64,000 nucleotides of DNA from Myroides odoratimimus. Lineage in GTDB: Bacteria > Bacteroidota > Bacteroidia > Flavobacteriales > Flavobacteriaceae. A program made the position numbers and the translations under genes. Below, piece after piece: positions 50,410-59,128 of this stretch. Where the stretch lies: NCBI RefSeq assembly GCF_001485415.1, contig NZ_BCMQ01000007.1, positions 62,001 to 126,000 of the forward strand, in the 5' to 3' direction. The stretch's first letter is position 1. Every line of letters starts with the position of its first letter. The notes under the pieces are model-generated. The model was not told the origin of the DNA. It searched no databases and saw only the letters and a program-made list of their open reading frames with translations.

Positions 50410-51045
50410 ATGAAAATCAATACACACACTCATCATATTACAGCACAGCAGGGGATAATAGAAATCATCAATCAGTATCCTCTGACAGTGGATAATACCC
50501 TTCCTACCTATACTGTTGGTATACATCCATGGTATATCCAGGAAGAGCGTTTAGAGGAAGAGTTAGCCTTGTTAGAAGAGCAGCTACAACAGCCAAATTG
50601 TTTAGCGATAGGAGAGTGTGGATTAGATAAGAAGATCAATATTTCGTTAAATCTACAGATAGAAGTATTTAAGAAGCAATTACTACTTGCAGAAAAGTAT
50701 AAAAAAGCAGTAATTTTGCACGTCGTTTCAGCTTATCAAGAAGTTATACAGATTAAGAAAGAGTTACAGATTACGGTTCCTCTGATTATACATGGCTTCA
50801 ATAAAAAAGAGCAAGTAGCAGAGAGTCTGTGGAAGAATGGGTTTTATTTGTCTTTTGGTAAACACCTTATTTATAACGAGGCATTGAGAAGTACCTTCTT
50901 GAAAGTACCAAGAGAGCAGTTGTTTTTAGAAACAGATGATGCTAAGGAGATAACCATAGAGGACGTATATACTGTGGCAAGCGCATTAGATATGAATATA
51001 GAAGCGATCATAGAACAGAATTATAAAACAGTTTTTAATAGATAA
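50410..51045 (+). CDS. TatD-like metal-dependent hydrolase
   Basis: The 211-residue protein is shorter than classical TatD DNases (about 260) but has the same order of metal ligands: NTHTHH at the start, TVGIHPWYI, GECGLDKK, VILHVVSAYQEV, IIHGF and LFLETDDA. These enzymes hydrolyse phosphoesters, often DNA. It is followed by tcdA with a 34-base gap and may share its transcript. Confidence 0.82.
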   Translation: MKINTHTHHITAQQGIIEIINQYPLTVDNTLPTYTVGIHPWYIQEERLEEELALLEEQLQQPNCLAIGECGLDKKINISLNLQIEVFKKQLLLAEKYKKAVILHVVSAYQEVIQIKKELQITVPLIIHGFNKKEQVAESLWKNGFYLSFGKHLIYNEALRSTFLKVPREQLFLETDDAKEITIEDVYTVASALDMNIEAIIEQNYKTVFNR

Positions 51046-51079
51046 CATCAGTCTTAGATTGATATAATAAGTAGAATAA

Positions 51080-51796
51080 ATGGCAATTTGGCAAGAAAGA
51101 GCAGAATTACTTTTTAAGGAAGAAGGATTGCAAAAACTAAAAGATGCGAAAGTATTAGTAGTAGGATTAGGAGGAGTTGGATCATTTGCAGCTGAGTTTT
51201 TAGCTAGAGCAGGAGTAGGAAATATGACTATCGTAGATGGAGATACTGTAGATATTACGAATATCAATAGACAGTTACCCGCTTTACACTCTACGATCGG
51301 TATGCCAAAAGTGAAAGTTGTAGGAGATAGATTGATGGATATTAACCCAGAGCTTAACTTGATTCGTATAGAAGAGTTTATTTCTCCAGAGCGTGCTCAT
51401 GAGATTGTGACAGAGGACTTTGATTATGTATTAGATTGTATTGATAGTATTACACCTAAGATTAACCTTATTTTGGCAGCTAAACGCAAGAAGGTAAAAG
51501 TAATCAGTGCGATGGGAGCAGGAGGAAAGATGATGGCAAATAAGATTGTGATTAAAGATATCAGTAAGACAGATGTATGTCCACTAGCGAAGCAGATCAG
51601 AAAGCGCCTAAAGAAAGAAGGAATATCTTCTGGGGTAAAAGCAATCTTCTCTACAGAAAAACCTGACGAGAGTAGCTTAAAGATGACAGATGGTAGTAAC
51701 TTTAAAAAGTCATTTTTTGGGACGAATAGTTGGATGCCAGCCTTGTTTGGTTTAAACTCAGCAGAACATGTAGTAAGATATATCTTATCGAAATAG
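51080..51796 (+). CDS. tcdA: tRNA threonylcarbamoyladenosine dehydratase
   Basis: TcdA uses ATP to cyclise the N6-threonylcarbamoyl group at A37 of ANN-reading tRNAs. The 238-residue protein matches the family's ThiF/E1-like fold: QERAELLFKEEGLQKLKDAKVLVVGLGGVGSFAAEFLARAG (P-loop-like GLGGVGS), ITNINRQLPALHSTIGMPKV, DYVLDCIDSITPKINLI and SAMGAGGKMMANKIVIKDIS. It is followed by a terminator. Confidence 0.93.
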   Translation: MAIWQERAELLFKEEGLQKLKDAKVLVVGLGGVGSFAAEFLARAGVGNMTIVDGDTVDITNINRQLPALHSTIGMPKVKVVGDRLMDINPELNLIRIEEFISPERAHEIVTEDFDYVLDCIDSITPKINLILAAKRKKVKVISAMGAGGKMMANKIVIKDISKTDVCPLAKQIRKRLKKEGISSGVKAIFSTEKPDESSLKMTDGSNFKKSFFGTNSWMPALFGLNSAEHVVRYILSK

Positions 51797-51802
51797 TAAA
51801 GT

Positions 51803-51840
51803 AAAAAGGCTGTAAATCAATTAGATTTACAGCCTTTTTT
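51803..51840 (+). terminator. Terminator after tcdA
   Basis: AAGGCTGTAAATC pairs with GATTTACAGCCTT around five bases, followed by Ts. Confidence 0.9.
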
Positions 51841-51909
51841 AGTAAGGGAAGAATTGCTATTATTTTGTTGTTGAACTGTTGTTTCCCTTATGGGGACTTA
51901 TTATGAATT

Positions 51910-52566
51910 TTAGTAACCTATTGTAAATTGTGTGTTTTTAAACTGTTCGTTCTCTACTTCATCTACTATAGTGACAGCTACATCCTCTACAGATATTCTA
52001 CTTCTACATTCGCTATCATAGACAGGAGTATTATTACTTAGTCTAAAGTGTCCTGTGCGCTTTCCAGGGTTTTGTGGGTTCATTTCTATCGCAGGGCTAA
52101 AGTATGTCCAGATAAAACCGTTTTCTTTACTTAATACCTGCTCAAAATAGTCTCTTACTGCTGTAGCACCTGGTTTAATAAAGTCAGGAAAATCTACTGT
52201 GTCTACTAACTGTAGCCCTGGTTTAATATACAGTGTACCTGCTCCACCGATTACAATTAAGCGCTCTACTTTAGCTTCTTTTACAGCATTGTGTATAGTC
52301 TGTATTCCTGTTGTGAAGTCTTCGTAAAGATTAGGATTTGACCATCCTGCATTGAATGCACTGATGACTACATCTGCGCCTGTTATCATCTTTACGAGTT
52401 CTTTTTGATCTGTTATATCTAGCGCTACTTTTTTTACTAAAGCGCTATTAGATATTGTTGAGGTATTTCTAGCGATTGCTGTAACGTTGTATTGACGATG
52501 TATCAATTCGTTTAATATAGCACTACCTACATATCCAGACGCTCCTATCAAAACTATATTTTTCAT
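51910..52566 (-). CDS. NAD(P)-binding atypical short-chain dehydrogenase
   Basis: The 218-residue Rossmann protein has the nucleotide-binding IGASGYVGSAILNELIHR at the start, VALDITDQKELVKMITGADVVISAF, and the segment RLIVIGGAGTLYIKPG. It resembles NmrA-like and YwnB-type reductases, which lack the usual Tyr-Lys pair, so substrate and even catalysis are uncertain. It is a single gene convergent with tcdA. Confidence 0.83.
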   Translation of the reverse strand: MKNIVLIGASGYVGSAILNELIHRQYNVTAIARNTSTISNSALVKKVALDITDQKELVKMITGADVVISAFNAGWSNPNLYEDFTTGIQTIHNAVKEAKVERLIVIGGAGTLYIKPGLQLVDTVDFPDFIKPGATAVRDYFEQVLSKENGFIWTYFSPAIEMNPQNPGKRTGHFRLSNNTPVYDSECRSRISVEDVAVTIVDEVENEQFKNTQFTIGY

Positions 52567-52621
52567 ACGGTGTTATTTTATTAGGACAAAGGTACTGAGG
52601 AGTAGTGGTTTAAAAATAGAA

Positions 52622-52665
52622 AGCCGACTTAATCTAGAAATTTCTTAATCTAGGTTAAGTCGGCT
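52622..52665 (-). terminator. Terminator after the first amino-acid permease gene
   Basis: AGCCGACTTAA pairs with TTAAGTCGGCT with an inner CTAG pair; on the minus strand TTTCTATTTTT follows. It lies 27 bases past the stop. Confidence 0.8.
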
Positions 52666-52691
52666 AATATTGTATAAAGGTTGTTTCTTGT

Positions 52692-53891
52692 TTAGTAAGC
52701 TGGTATAACTTCAGCAACCATAAGGCCTTGAAGTATAAAAATCAAAAGAGAAAGTCCCCATAAAAATACGAAAGCGAGTTTCTGTAAAAAGGGTTGTTTA
52801 ACTCCTGCTTGCTTTTGTGCTTTTTGTAACATTAACATCGGCATGATTAAAGCAAGAACTACTAATGGGATAGAAGCATATCCTAGTGCTATTACGAATC
52901 CATCAGGATAAAAGATAGCAAATACTAATGGAGGAATAAAGGTCAATAGCATTGCCGACATATTATTCTTGATTAGCGGTTTGTTCTTTCCTAAGTCTTG
53001 GATATAATCTTTTAAAGCCATGGCTACTCCCCAGAAAGAAGTAAGTAATGCTGCAGAAGCAAATAGTGTAAAAGAAATACCAATCATTTTTGAATTGTGT
53101 ACTTGTTTTACTGCTTTTAATAAGCCTTCCATTTTAGAGTTCTCTTGTAGTATAGCAGTAAAGGTATTGCTATCTAAGTTTCCTAAGAATGTAAGTTCCC
53201 ATACTAAGTATAATAGAAGAGGAGTGATACTTCCGATTAAAAATACGAGTTTTAATTGTTTAATATTTCCGTCTAAGTATTTTACCAATGTTGGAATAAC
53301 TACATAGAACCCAAAGCTAGTAAAGATTACAGGAATAGTGGCTAATACAGGAATACTAGAAGAAGGTAAATGTTGTAAGTGGATCATTTCTACTTTAGGT
53401 AATAATAACGCCATTACAATACACAAGAAGATTAGCTTCGTTGTAAATACAATTTTATTACTAAAGTCAACAACACGTGTGCCGAATGCGATGATACTTC
53501 CAAATAATGCTGTAAATAGAAAAGCAGAAGTATGAGATGATATTTCTACTTGTAGCCACTTCTCTAAGTTAGTTCTGAATATTTCACCTCCTCCTGTGAT
53601 ATAAGCACTTACTAAGGCATACATTAGTATCAGCATACTTAGCGCTGTAGCAACAGCCCCAGAGTTACCTAGATATTTTACTGTTAAAGTATTTAATCCA
53701 TCTGTAGGAGGGTTGTATTTATAGACATCCACCAGAAGTATAGCAGTATAATACATAGCAAACCAGATACAGAACAAGATAAAGGCCATAAAGGTAAAGC
53801 CTACACTTGCTGATATAATGGGCATTGCTAACATTCCTGCTCCGATTGTCGTTCCTGCGACAATAAGGATACTTCCGATAATTTTTTGCAT
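52692..53891 (-). CDS. Aromatic amino-acid permease (HAAAP family), copy 1
   Basis: The 399-residue protein has about 11 helices and begins IIGSILIVAGTTIGAGMLAMPIISASVGF, the family start of TyrP/Mtr-type permeases. It also has FTSFGFYVVIPTLVKYLDGN and DGFVIALGYASIPLV. These permeases carry Tyr, Trp or Phe with H+. A close paralogue lies 50 bases upstream on the same strand, so a gene duplication is likely. Substrate preference cannot be read from the sequence. Confidence 0.93.
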   Translation of the reverse strand: MQKIIGSILIVAGTTIGAGMLAMPIISASVGFTFMAFILFCIWFAMYYTAILLVDVYKYNPPTDGLNTLTVKYLGNSGAVATALSMLILMYALVSAYITGGGEIFRTNLEKWLQVEISSHTSAFLFTALFGSIIAFGTRVVDFSNKIVFTTKLIFLCIVMALLLPKVEMIHLQHLPSSSIPVLATIPVIFTSFGFYVVIPTLVKYLDGNIKQLKLVFLIGSITPLLLYLVWELTFLGNLDSNTFTAILQENSKMEGLLKAVKQVHNSKMIGISFTLFASAALLTSFWGVAMALKDYIQDLGKNKPLIKNNMSAMLLTFIPPLVFAIFYPDGFVIALGYASIPLVVLALIMPMLMLQKAQKQAGVKQPFLQKLAFVFLWGLSLLIFILQGLMVAEVIPAY

Positions 53892-53940
53892 TTCTATTTG
53901 TTTAAATTTATTTAATTCTTCGAATTTATTTTTTGTTTCA

Positions 53941-55146
53941 TTAGTCTAAAATAGGGAGTACTCCCGCTGTCATTAAAACTTGTATTACTAAGATGCTTGT
54001 TCCAAAAGCAAAAATCAAGCTAAAAGCTATCTTTTGTAAAAAAGATATGGTCTCTTGTCTTTCTTTTTTGACTTTGATGTACATCAGTACAGGAATAAAC
54101 AAAGAGGTTATCACTACAGAGATAGCTGCATAGCTTAGTGCTATCACAAAACCTTTAGGATAGTAAAGTGCGAATAATAATGGAGGTATAAAAGTAATTA
54201 GGTAAATAATTACACTGTTTTTTCCAAAAGCTTTCTTTTTACTTAAATCCTTTACATAGTCAAATAGGGCTAATGCCACTCCTAAGAAAGAAGTAAGGAT
54301 AGCTGCAGCAAAGAAAATGTTTAAAGGAATATTCATCCACTTAGACTCAGATACACCATTTACAGCTATGATAACAGCTTCTAGACCTTGTGTTTCTTTT
54401 ATGATTGTAAAGAAAGTATTAGAGTCTATACTTCCTAAGATAGATAGTTGCCAGATGATATACACAATTAGAGGTAATAGACTACCGTAGATAAACGCTT
54501 TTTTAAGTAGCTTAATATCTCCATCTAAGTACTTTACCATACTTGGTACCACAATATGAAAACCAAATGAAGTAAAAATAACAGGAATAGAGGAGAAGAA
54601 TAGTTTACTCTCTATAGGCATCTGTAAGAGATTGTCTATTCTGACATAGCCAAACATCACAATGATAACAATCAATAGAAAGATTAGTTTGATAATAAAT
54701 ATCCATCTCGTAGCGATATCTACCACTCGAGCACCTAAACCAACTATACCTCCAAATAAAATTGTAAAGATAAAAGCAGTCACTTGTGGACTGATATCAG
54801 TCTCTAACCAATTACTTAAGTTCAGTCTTAGGATATCACTTCCTCCTGCGATATAAGCACTTACTAGAGCGTACATCAGGGTTAGCATACTTATTCCAGT
54901 GACGATAGAGCCTGCCTTACCTAAGTATTTATAAGTCATCGTGCTCAACCCATCTTCAGGATTATTATCTTTATATGTCTCTACTAATAGAATAGCGGTA
55001 TAACACATCGTTAACCATATCAAGATCATTACTATCGTAATGCCTGTAAATCCTACTCCAGACGAAATAATCGGCATGGCTAACATTCCACCTCCGATTG
55101 CTGTACCCGCTATAATAAGGGAACTACCTATAAGTTTACTATTCAC
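53941..55146 (-). CDS. Aromatic amino-acid permease (HAAAP family), copy 2
   Basis: The 401-residue paralogue of the neighbouring permease shares its order of motifs: LIGSSLIIAGTAIGGGMLAMPIISSGVGF, DGLSTMTYKYLGKAG, FTSFGFHIVVPSMVKYLDGD, FLGVALALFDYVKDL and GFVIALSYAAISVV. By eye, roughly half of the residues agree with copy 1. The two may differ in substrate or regulation. A Fur-family gene is divergent upstream. Confidence 0.93.
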   Translation of the reverse strand: MNSKLIGSSLIIAGTAIGGGMLAMPIISSGVGFTGITIVMILIWLTMCYTAILLVETYKDNNPEDGLSTMTYKYLGKAGSIVTGISMLTLMYALVSAYIAGGSDILRLNLSNWLETDISPQVTAFIFTILFGGIVGLGARVVDIATRWIFIIKLIFLLIVIIVMFGYVRIDNLLQMPIESKLFFSSIPVIFTSFGFHIVVPSMVKYLDGDIKLLKKAFIYGSLLPLIVYIIWQLSILGSIDSNTFFTIIKETQGLEAVIIAVNGVSESKWMNIPLNIFFAAAILTSFLGVALALFDYVKDLSKKKAFGKNSVIIYLITFIPPLLFALYYPKGFVIALSYAAISVVITSLFIPVLMYIKVKKERQETISFLQKIAFSLIFAFGTSILVIQVLMTAGVLPILD

Positions 55147-55304
55147 TTTGAGTTTGTGTTTTTAGTTTGATTGTTGTAAAAAAAATAAATATATGTTTTT
55201 ATTATTTACTACAACACTCAAATATGTTTATTTATATTAAAATATTTTGATTGTTTTTAAGCTAAAGAGTTGTTAAATGGAATCTGATTACGTAAAAACG
55301 AGTT

Positions 55305-55329
55305 GATAAACAAACATTGTTTATCTTTG
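55305..55329 (+). promoter_or_regulatory. Operator and promoter of the Fur-family gene
   Basis: GATAAACAA, ACA, TTGTTTATC is a perfect 9-3-9 inverted repeat (55305-55325). It overlaps TATCTTTG (55322-55329), a TAnnTTTG box 22 bases before the ATG. It is a strong candidate for autoregulation by the Fur-family protein. Confidence 0.7.
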
Positions 55330-55351
55330 TTTATACACAAAATGAGAGACT

Positions 55352-55768
55352 ATGAGTACCCTAAATTTAGAGCAAGAATTAAAAGCTAAAAAGATTAATC
55401 CTACTGCAATGCGTTTATTGGTTCTAAAATTCTTGAAGCAACAAAAAGGTGCAGTATCACTTGCTGATATAGAGGCAAGCTTTGAACAATCTGATCGAGT
55501 GACATTATATAGAACCGTAAAGACTTTTGAAAGCAAAGGATTACTTCATAGTATTACGACTAATAATATTACTCATTATGCGCTATGTGCTCAGGGGTGT
55601 GACGAAAAGAATCATCACGATACTCATCTACATTTCGTGTGTAATAATTGTAAAAAGACAATCTGTTTAACACAAGTGTCTATCCCTAAAATAGAAGTAC
55701 CAGCTGGTTTTCAGCTAGATGATATAGACGTAGTAGCTAAAGGGGTGTGTAAGGAGTGCAAGCCCTAA
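55352..55768 (+). CDS. Fur-family transcriptional repressor
   Basis: The 138-residue protein has a winged helix (about 14-75, ATTYR-like segment SDRVTLYRTVKTFESKGLLHSI) and the Fur dimer domain with HHDTHLHFVCNNCKKTIC and KGVCKEC, two C-x2-C pairs that bind structural Zn. This layout is closest to Zur or another Fur subgroup; the metal cannot be settled. Its stop overlaps the convergent ypdA stop. A perfect palindrome sits on its promoter. Confidence 0.92.
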   Translation: MSTLNLEQELKAKKINPTAMRLLVLKFLKQQKGAVSLADIEASFEQSDRVTLYRTVKTFESKGLLHSITTNNITHYALCAQGCDEKNHHDTHLHFVCNNCKKTICLTQVSIPKIEVPAGFQLDDIDVVAKGVCKECKP

Positions 55769-56748
55769 AATCGACGATATCGATACTTAGAGATGATGTG
55801 GGTAAGAATGGTAACAGCGTGAATTCTAGAGTTCTCAATAAACCAAGTGTGCGTGTTTAAACCACCGCATACTACACCTGCTAAATATAAGTTCGTCACA
55901 TTTGTTTCCATAGTTTCTGTATTGTAAGTAGGAGTCTGATTAGCATCATTAGATATTGTAACTCCTAATTGTTTTAAAAAGGCAAAGTTAGGACGATATC
56001 CTGTAAGTGCAAGGACAAAGTCGTTTTTTATTGCTAGTTCTTCGTTATTTGTGTTGATTATAACTGTATTATCAGTTATTTCTTTGATGTTACTGTTGAA
56101 TAGGGCAGTGATACTTCCTTCTTTAATTCTATTTTCAATATCCGGTTTTACCCAATATTTTACATGAGAACTAATTTCTTTATCTCTTACAACCATAGTG
56201 ACATTTGCTCCTTTGCGATAGCATTCTAATGCTGCATCTACAGAAGAATTACTTGCACCTACCACCACTACATCCATACCTGCATAATAATGAGGATCTG
56301 TGTAGTAATGAGAAACTTTAGGTAAGTGTTCTCCTGGAATGTTTAATGGATTTGGAATATCATAAAAACCAGTCGCTACGATAATGTCCTTAGCTGTATA
56401 GTTATCCTTAGAAGTCTTTATATCAAATGATCCTTCTTCATTTTTAGTCGCTTCTAAGACAGTTTCGAATAAGTTTATCGTAAGTTCATTAGTCGTTACC
56501 ACTCTACGGTAGTATTCTAAAGCTTCACTACGACGAGGTTTGTTTTCTTTACTAATAAAAGGAATCTTGTCTAACTCTAATAATTCAGAAGAAGAAAAGA
56601 ACTGCATATTAACAGGATAGTGATATAAGGAATTAACTAAACAACCTTTTTCTATGATTAGATAAGAAAGTCCGTTCTTCTTAGCTTCTAGTCCACAGGC
56701 TATACCTATAGGGCCACCTCCTATAATTATAATGTCAAAATGCTTCAT
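55765..56748 (-). CDS. ypdA: YpdA-type bacillithiol disulfide reductase
   Basis: YpdA recycles oxidised bacillithiol with NADPH. The 327-residue FAD enzyme has the FAD motif IIIGGGPIGIACGLEAKKNG, the NADPH motif VVVGASNSSVDAALECYRKG, the conserved VNMQFFSSSELLELDKIPF and VLALTGYRPNFAFLKQLGV, and the C-terminal NLYLAGVVCGGLNTHTWFIENSR. It lacks the CxxC of thioredoxin reductase, which agrees with YpdA. It is convergent with the Fur-family gene, overlapping it at the stop codons. Confidence 0.9.
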   Translation of the reverse strand: MKHFDIIIIGGGPIGIACGLEAKKNGLSYLIIEKGCLVNSLYHYPVNMQFFSSSELLELDKIPFISKENKPRRSEALEYYRRVVTTNELTINLFETVLEATKNEEGSFDIKTSKDNYTAKDIIVATGFYDIPNPLNIPGEHLPKVSHYYTDPHYYAGMDVVVVGASNSSVDAALECYRKGANVTMVVRDKEISSHVKYWVKPDIENRIKEGSITALFNSNIKEITDNTVIINTNNEELAIKNDFVLALTGYRPNFAFLKQLGVTISNDANQTPTYNTETMETNVTNLYLAGVVCGGLNTHTWFIENSRIHAVTILTHIISKYRYRRF

Positions 56749-56873
56749 TGTATCTATTTTCTATTCGCAAAACTCAAAGTTACGGCTTTATTCTTGTTCC
56801 TCTTTTAGAAAGCGGGTAAAAAAATAAGAGCTACTCGTTAGAGTAGCCCTTACAGGATATATTGTGAATGAAA

Positions 56874-57575
56874 TTATTCAGTTACTTTATCAGCTACTAA
56901 ATGAATTCCTATTTCCATATCTTGACTAATAGCCCAGTCAGCAGGGTTAAGAGCAGCACCTGAATCTTTATCAGTAGTACCGAATACTAATCCCCATTCT
57001 GTACGGTCAGCTACGAATGCAGCATCCATAACAGCTTTACCATTCTCTACAGTTACTTTAGCAGGGAAAGTGATGTTTACAGTTTTTCCTAAGATAGTTA
57101 AGTTTCCACTTACTACTTTATTAGCTCCTTCTATTTTACTAGTGTGTTTAGCAGCGTCGAAATCTTCTACATTAGTGATTTTGAAATCAACAGTCGAATT
57201 AGCTTCTACGTTAAAGAAGTCAGCACTTTTTAAGTGACCTTCTAATTTAGCGATATCTTCATCAGCACTTACAGAAGCACGATCAACTTTGATAGAGTTC
57301 ATATCGATAGTATAAGAACCTGCGTTTAACCCATTTGCATCGATAGCGATATCACCAGCTTTTAAAGTTAAAGTACCATAACGAGGGTTAACTCCTCCTT
57401 TGTGACCTACTTTCCAAGTTACATTACTCTCAGTCAAGTTTACTGAATATTTGTCTCCTTGTTCTACAGCTACTTCTTGTTCTGTTGTAGTTGTTGCTTT
57501 ATCTGCATTTTTGTTTCCACAAGATGCAAGAGTTAACGTAGCGATTACAGCTAACGATAATACAATTTTTTTCAT
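56874..57575 (-). CDS. YceI-family lipoprotein
   Basis: The ATG at 57575 gives 233 residues with a lipobox (MKKIVLSLAVIATLTLASC, Cys 19); a longer frame starting at 57608 would break the signal and run over the -7 box TATATTTG (57598-57605 on the minus strand). The YceI lipocalin-like barrel is seen in SVNLTESNVTWKVGHKGGVNPRYGTLTLK, HLKSADFFNVEANSTVDFKITNVE, KVVSGNLTILGKTVNITFPAKV and the end LVFGTTDKDSG. It probably binds an isoprenoid-like ligand; role unknown. Confidence 0.9.
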   Translation of the reverse strand: MKKIVLSLAVIATLTLASCGNKNADKATTTTEQEVAVEQGDKYSVNLTESNVTWKVGHKGGVNPRYGTLTLKAGDIAIDANGLNAGSYTIDMNSIKVDRASVSADEDIAKLEGHLKSADFFNVEANSTVDFKITNVEDFDAAKHTSKIEGANKVVSGNLTILGKTVNITFPAKVTVENGKAVMDAAFVADRTEWGLVFGTTDKDSGAALNPADWAISQDMEIGIHLVADKVTE

Positions 57576-57597
57576 TTTATATGCTAATTTGTTGATA

Positions 57598-57605
57598 CAA
57601 ATATA
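57598..57605 (-). promoter_or_regulatory. -7 promoter element of the YceI gene
   Basis: CAAATATA reads TATATTTG on the minus strand, 22 bases before the ATG at 57575. Confidence 0.6.
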
Positions 57606-57845
57606 CATGCTTAAATAAGAATAAACAATCAGTCAGAAAAAAATGACTACTAATTTTGAGCTAAAAAGCTTTAAAAGTGTCATATTTAACATTTTTTGTG
57701 CTTTTTATTTGGGTTTATTGATGAAATTAAATGACAATGTTTTCTTTTACAAGAGTAGAGTACAAACTACTTTAGAATAGAGTAATAAAAAATGGGATGT
57801 TTTAATTAAACACCCCATTTAAAGATTTGCATTAAAAATATATTA

Positions 57846-58358
57846 CTATTCAGCAATTAATTTACCTTGCATTAAAGCGAAGTGAGCAGGGAATGTACAT
57901 AAGAAGTCATAAGTACCTGCTTCAGTAATTGTGAATTCAATAGTATCAGATTGTCCACCTCCTAAAGTTTTAGTATGTGCTACTACATTTTCTAAACCAC
58001 TTGGATGAATATAGTCAGTTTCTGTTGCTTGAGCAGCTTCAGTAGCAAAAGCAGTCATGTCTGTACCTGGTTTTAATAATACCCAGTTATGCCCCATAAT
58101 TGCTTTATCCATTTTACCAGTATGTTTTAAAGTCAATGTAACTTTCTCTCCTACAGGAACACGAATTTCAGTTTGGTCAAATTTCATTTGATCATCTGCA
58201 TTTAACGTGATTTGTACACCTGTTACTTCTTCTGGTGCTGCTGTTGTTTCAGCAGGCGTTTCAGTTGGAGTAGTTGTTGTATCTACTTTTTTCTCACCAC
58301 ATGAGAATAACATAGTACTTGTTGCTAAAACAGCTAGAGCTAAGTTTAATTTTTTCAT
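57846..58358 (-). CDS. Azurin-like cupredoxin lipoprotein
   Basis: Azurins are periplasmic one-electron carriers. The 170-residue protein has a lipobox (MKKLNLALAVLATSTMLFSC, Cys 20), a Thr/Pro/Glu-rich linker (24-45) and the cupredoxin fold. Copper ligands are H90 in IMGHNWVLL, then C154, H159 and M163 in FLCTFPAHFALMQGKL. It could feed electrons to the NirK-cytochrome c fusion or the di-heme peroxidase; this is an inference, as it lies 40 kb from nirK. A palindrome lies in its leader. Confidence 0.94.
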   Translation of the reverse strand: MKKLNLALAVLATSTMLFSCGEKKVDTTTTPTETPAETTAAPEEVTGVQITLNADDQMKFDQTEIRVPVGEKVTLTLKHTGKMDKAIMGHNWVLLKPGTDMTAFATEAAQATETDYIHPSGLENVVAHTKTLGGGQSDTIEFTITEAGTYDFLCTFPAHFALMQGKLIAE

Positions 58359-58389
58359 AATTATTTTATATAATATTATTTATTTGTTA

Positions 58390-58405
58390 AGCGCTTTTAA
58401 GCGCT
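58390..58405. promoter_or_regulatory. Palindrome in the azurin leader
   Basis: AGCGCTT, TT, AAGCGCT is a perfect 7-2-7 inverted repeat 31 bases before the azurin ATG. TACCTTTA further upstream on the minus strand is a promoter-like box. It may be an operator or an mRNA hairpin. Confidence 0.4.
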
Positions 58406-58479
58406 CATTTTGAGTACTATAAAGGTACGATAAATAACATTATTGCTCACTTTTTAATGTTTAAAATTTGTTAAAAAAA

Positions 58480-58980
58480 CTACTGTTCTTTAAAAGAAGC
58501 TAAAGTGTTTAAGAAGTTGTCTTTTTGCGCTTCTTTATTCTGCCCTGTTGTCCATGTAATGTATTGATAGTTAGCTTTTTTTCCATCTAATATTACTTGT
58601 ATCATATACATCATATCTTTATCTTGAGACATCAGTAGTTCATACTTCTTCCCTGGTATTCCGTTTATTCGGACATCTTCTTGTACTATTATCTCATAGT
58701 TCTCTCTTTTGTTATAGCTAGCTAGAGATTGTTTAACGTATTCTTCGAAGTTTGCCGTCTTATTTTTGTCTTGATGTACAGTGACTAAATACATCTGTTT
58801 AAACGTATTTCCATATTGAATATCAGCATCAGGGTATAATTCTTGCATCGGTGCGAATGTACCAGGTACTTCTATTGTATATAGATCTAAGACTTTGACA
58901 TCTTGTGTTGGGGCTACTTTTTGGTTACAGCTGATTAGTGTAAAGAATGTAGCAGCTACTAAGGCGATTTTTGTTCTCAT
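58480..58980 (-). CDS. Predicted lipoprotein, PsbP-like in pattern
   Basis: From the ATG at 58980 the protein has 166 residues with a lipobox (MRTKIALVAATFFTLISC, Cys 18); an upstream TTG would add two residues and is less likely. The mature part has LYTIEVPGTFAPMQEL, then alternating strands KQMYLVTVHQDKN and YEIIVQEDVRINGIPGKKYELLM, a pattern found in small PsbP-like or DUF1795-type proteins. Function unknown; it is a single gene beside the azurin gene. Confidence 0.65.
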   Translation of the reverse strand: MRTKIALVAATFFTLISCNQKVAPTQDVKVLDLYTIEVPGTFAPMQELYPDADIQYGNTFKQMYLVTVHQDKNKTANFEEYVKQSLASYNKRENYEIIVQEDVRINGIPGKKYELLMSQDKDMMYMIQVILDGKKANYQYITWTTGQNKEAQKDNFLNTLASFKEQ

Positions 58981-59128
58981 AGTCAAAATAAATAGGATTA
59001 ATTAGATTTTTAAAGTTACTAAAAAGTATTCGGAGCAGATGTTATTTTATGGTTATTTTTTAAGATACAGTTTTTGGACTACTCATAATTGTTTACCTTA
59101 GAAGGGTATTAACTTAAATAAAAACAAT

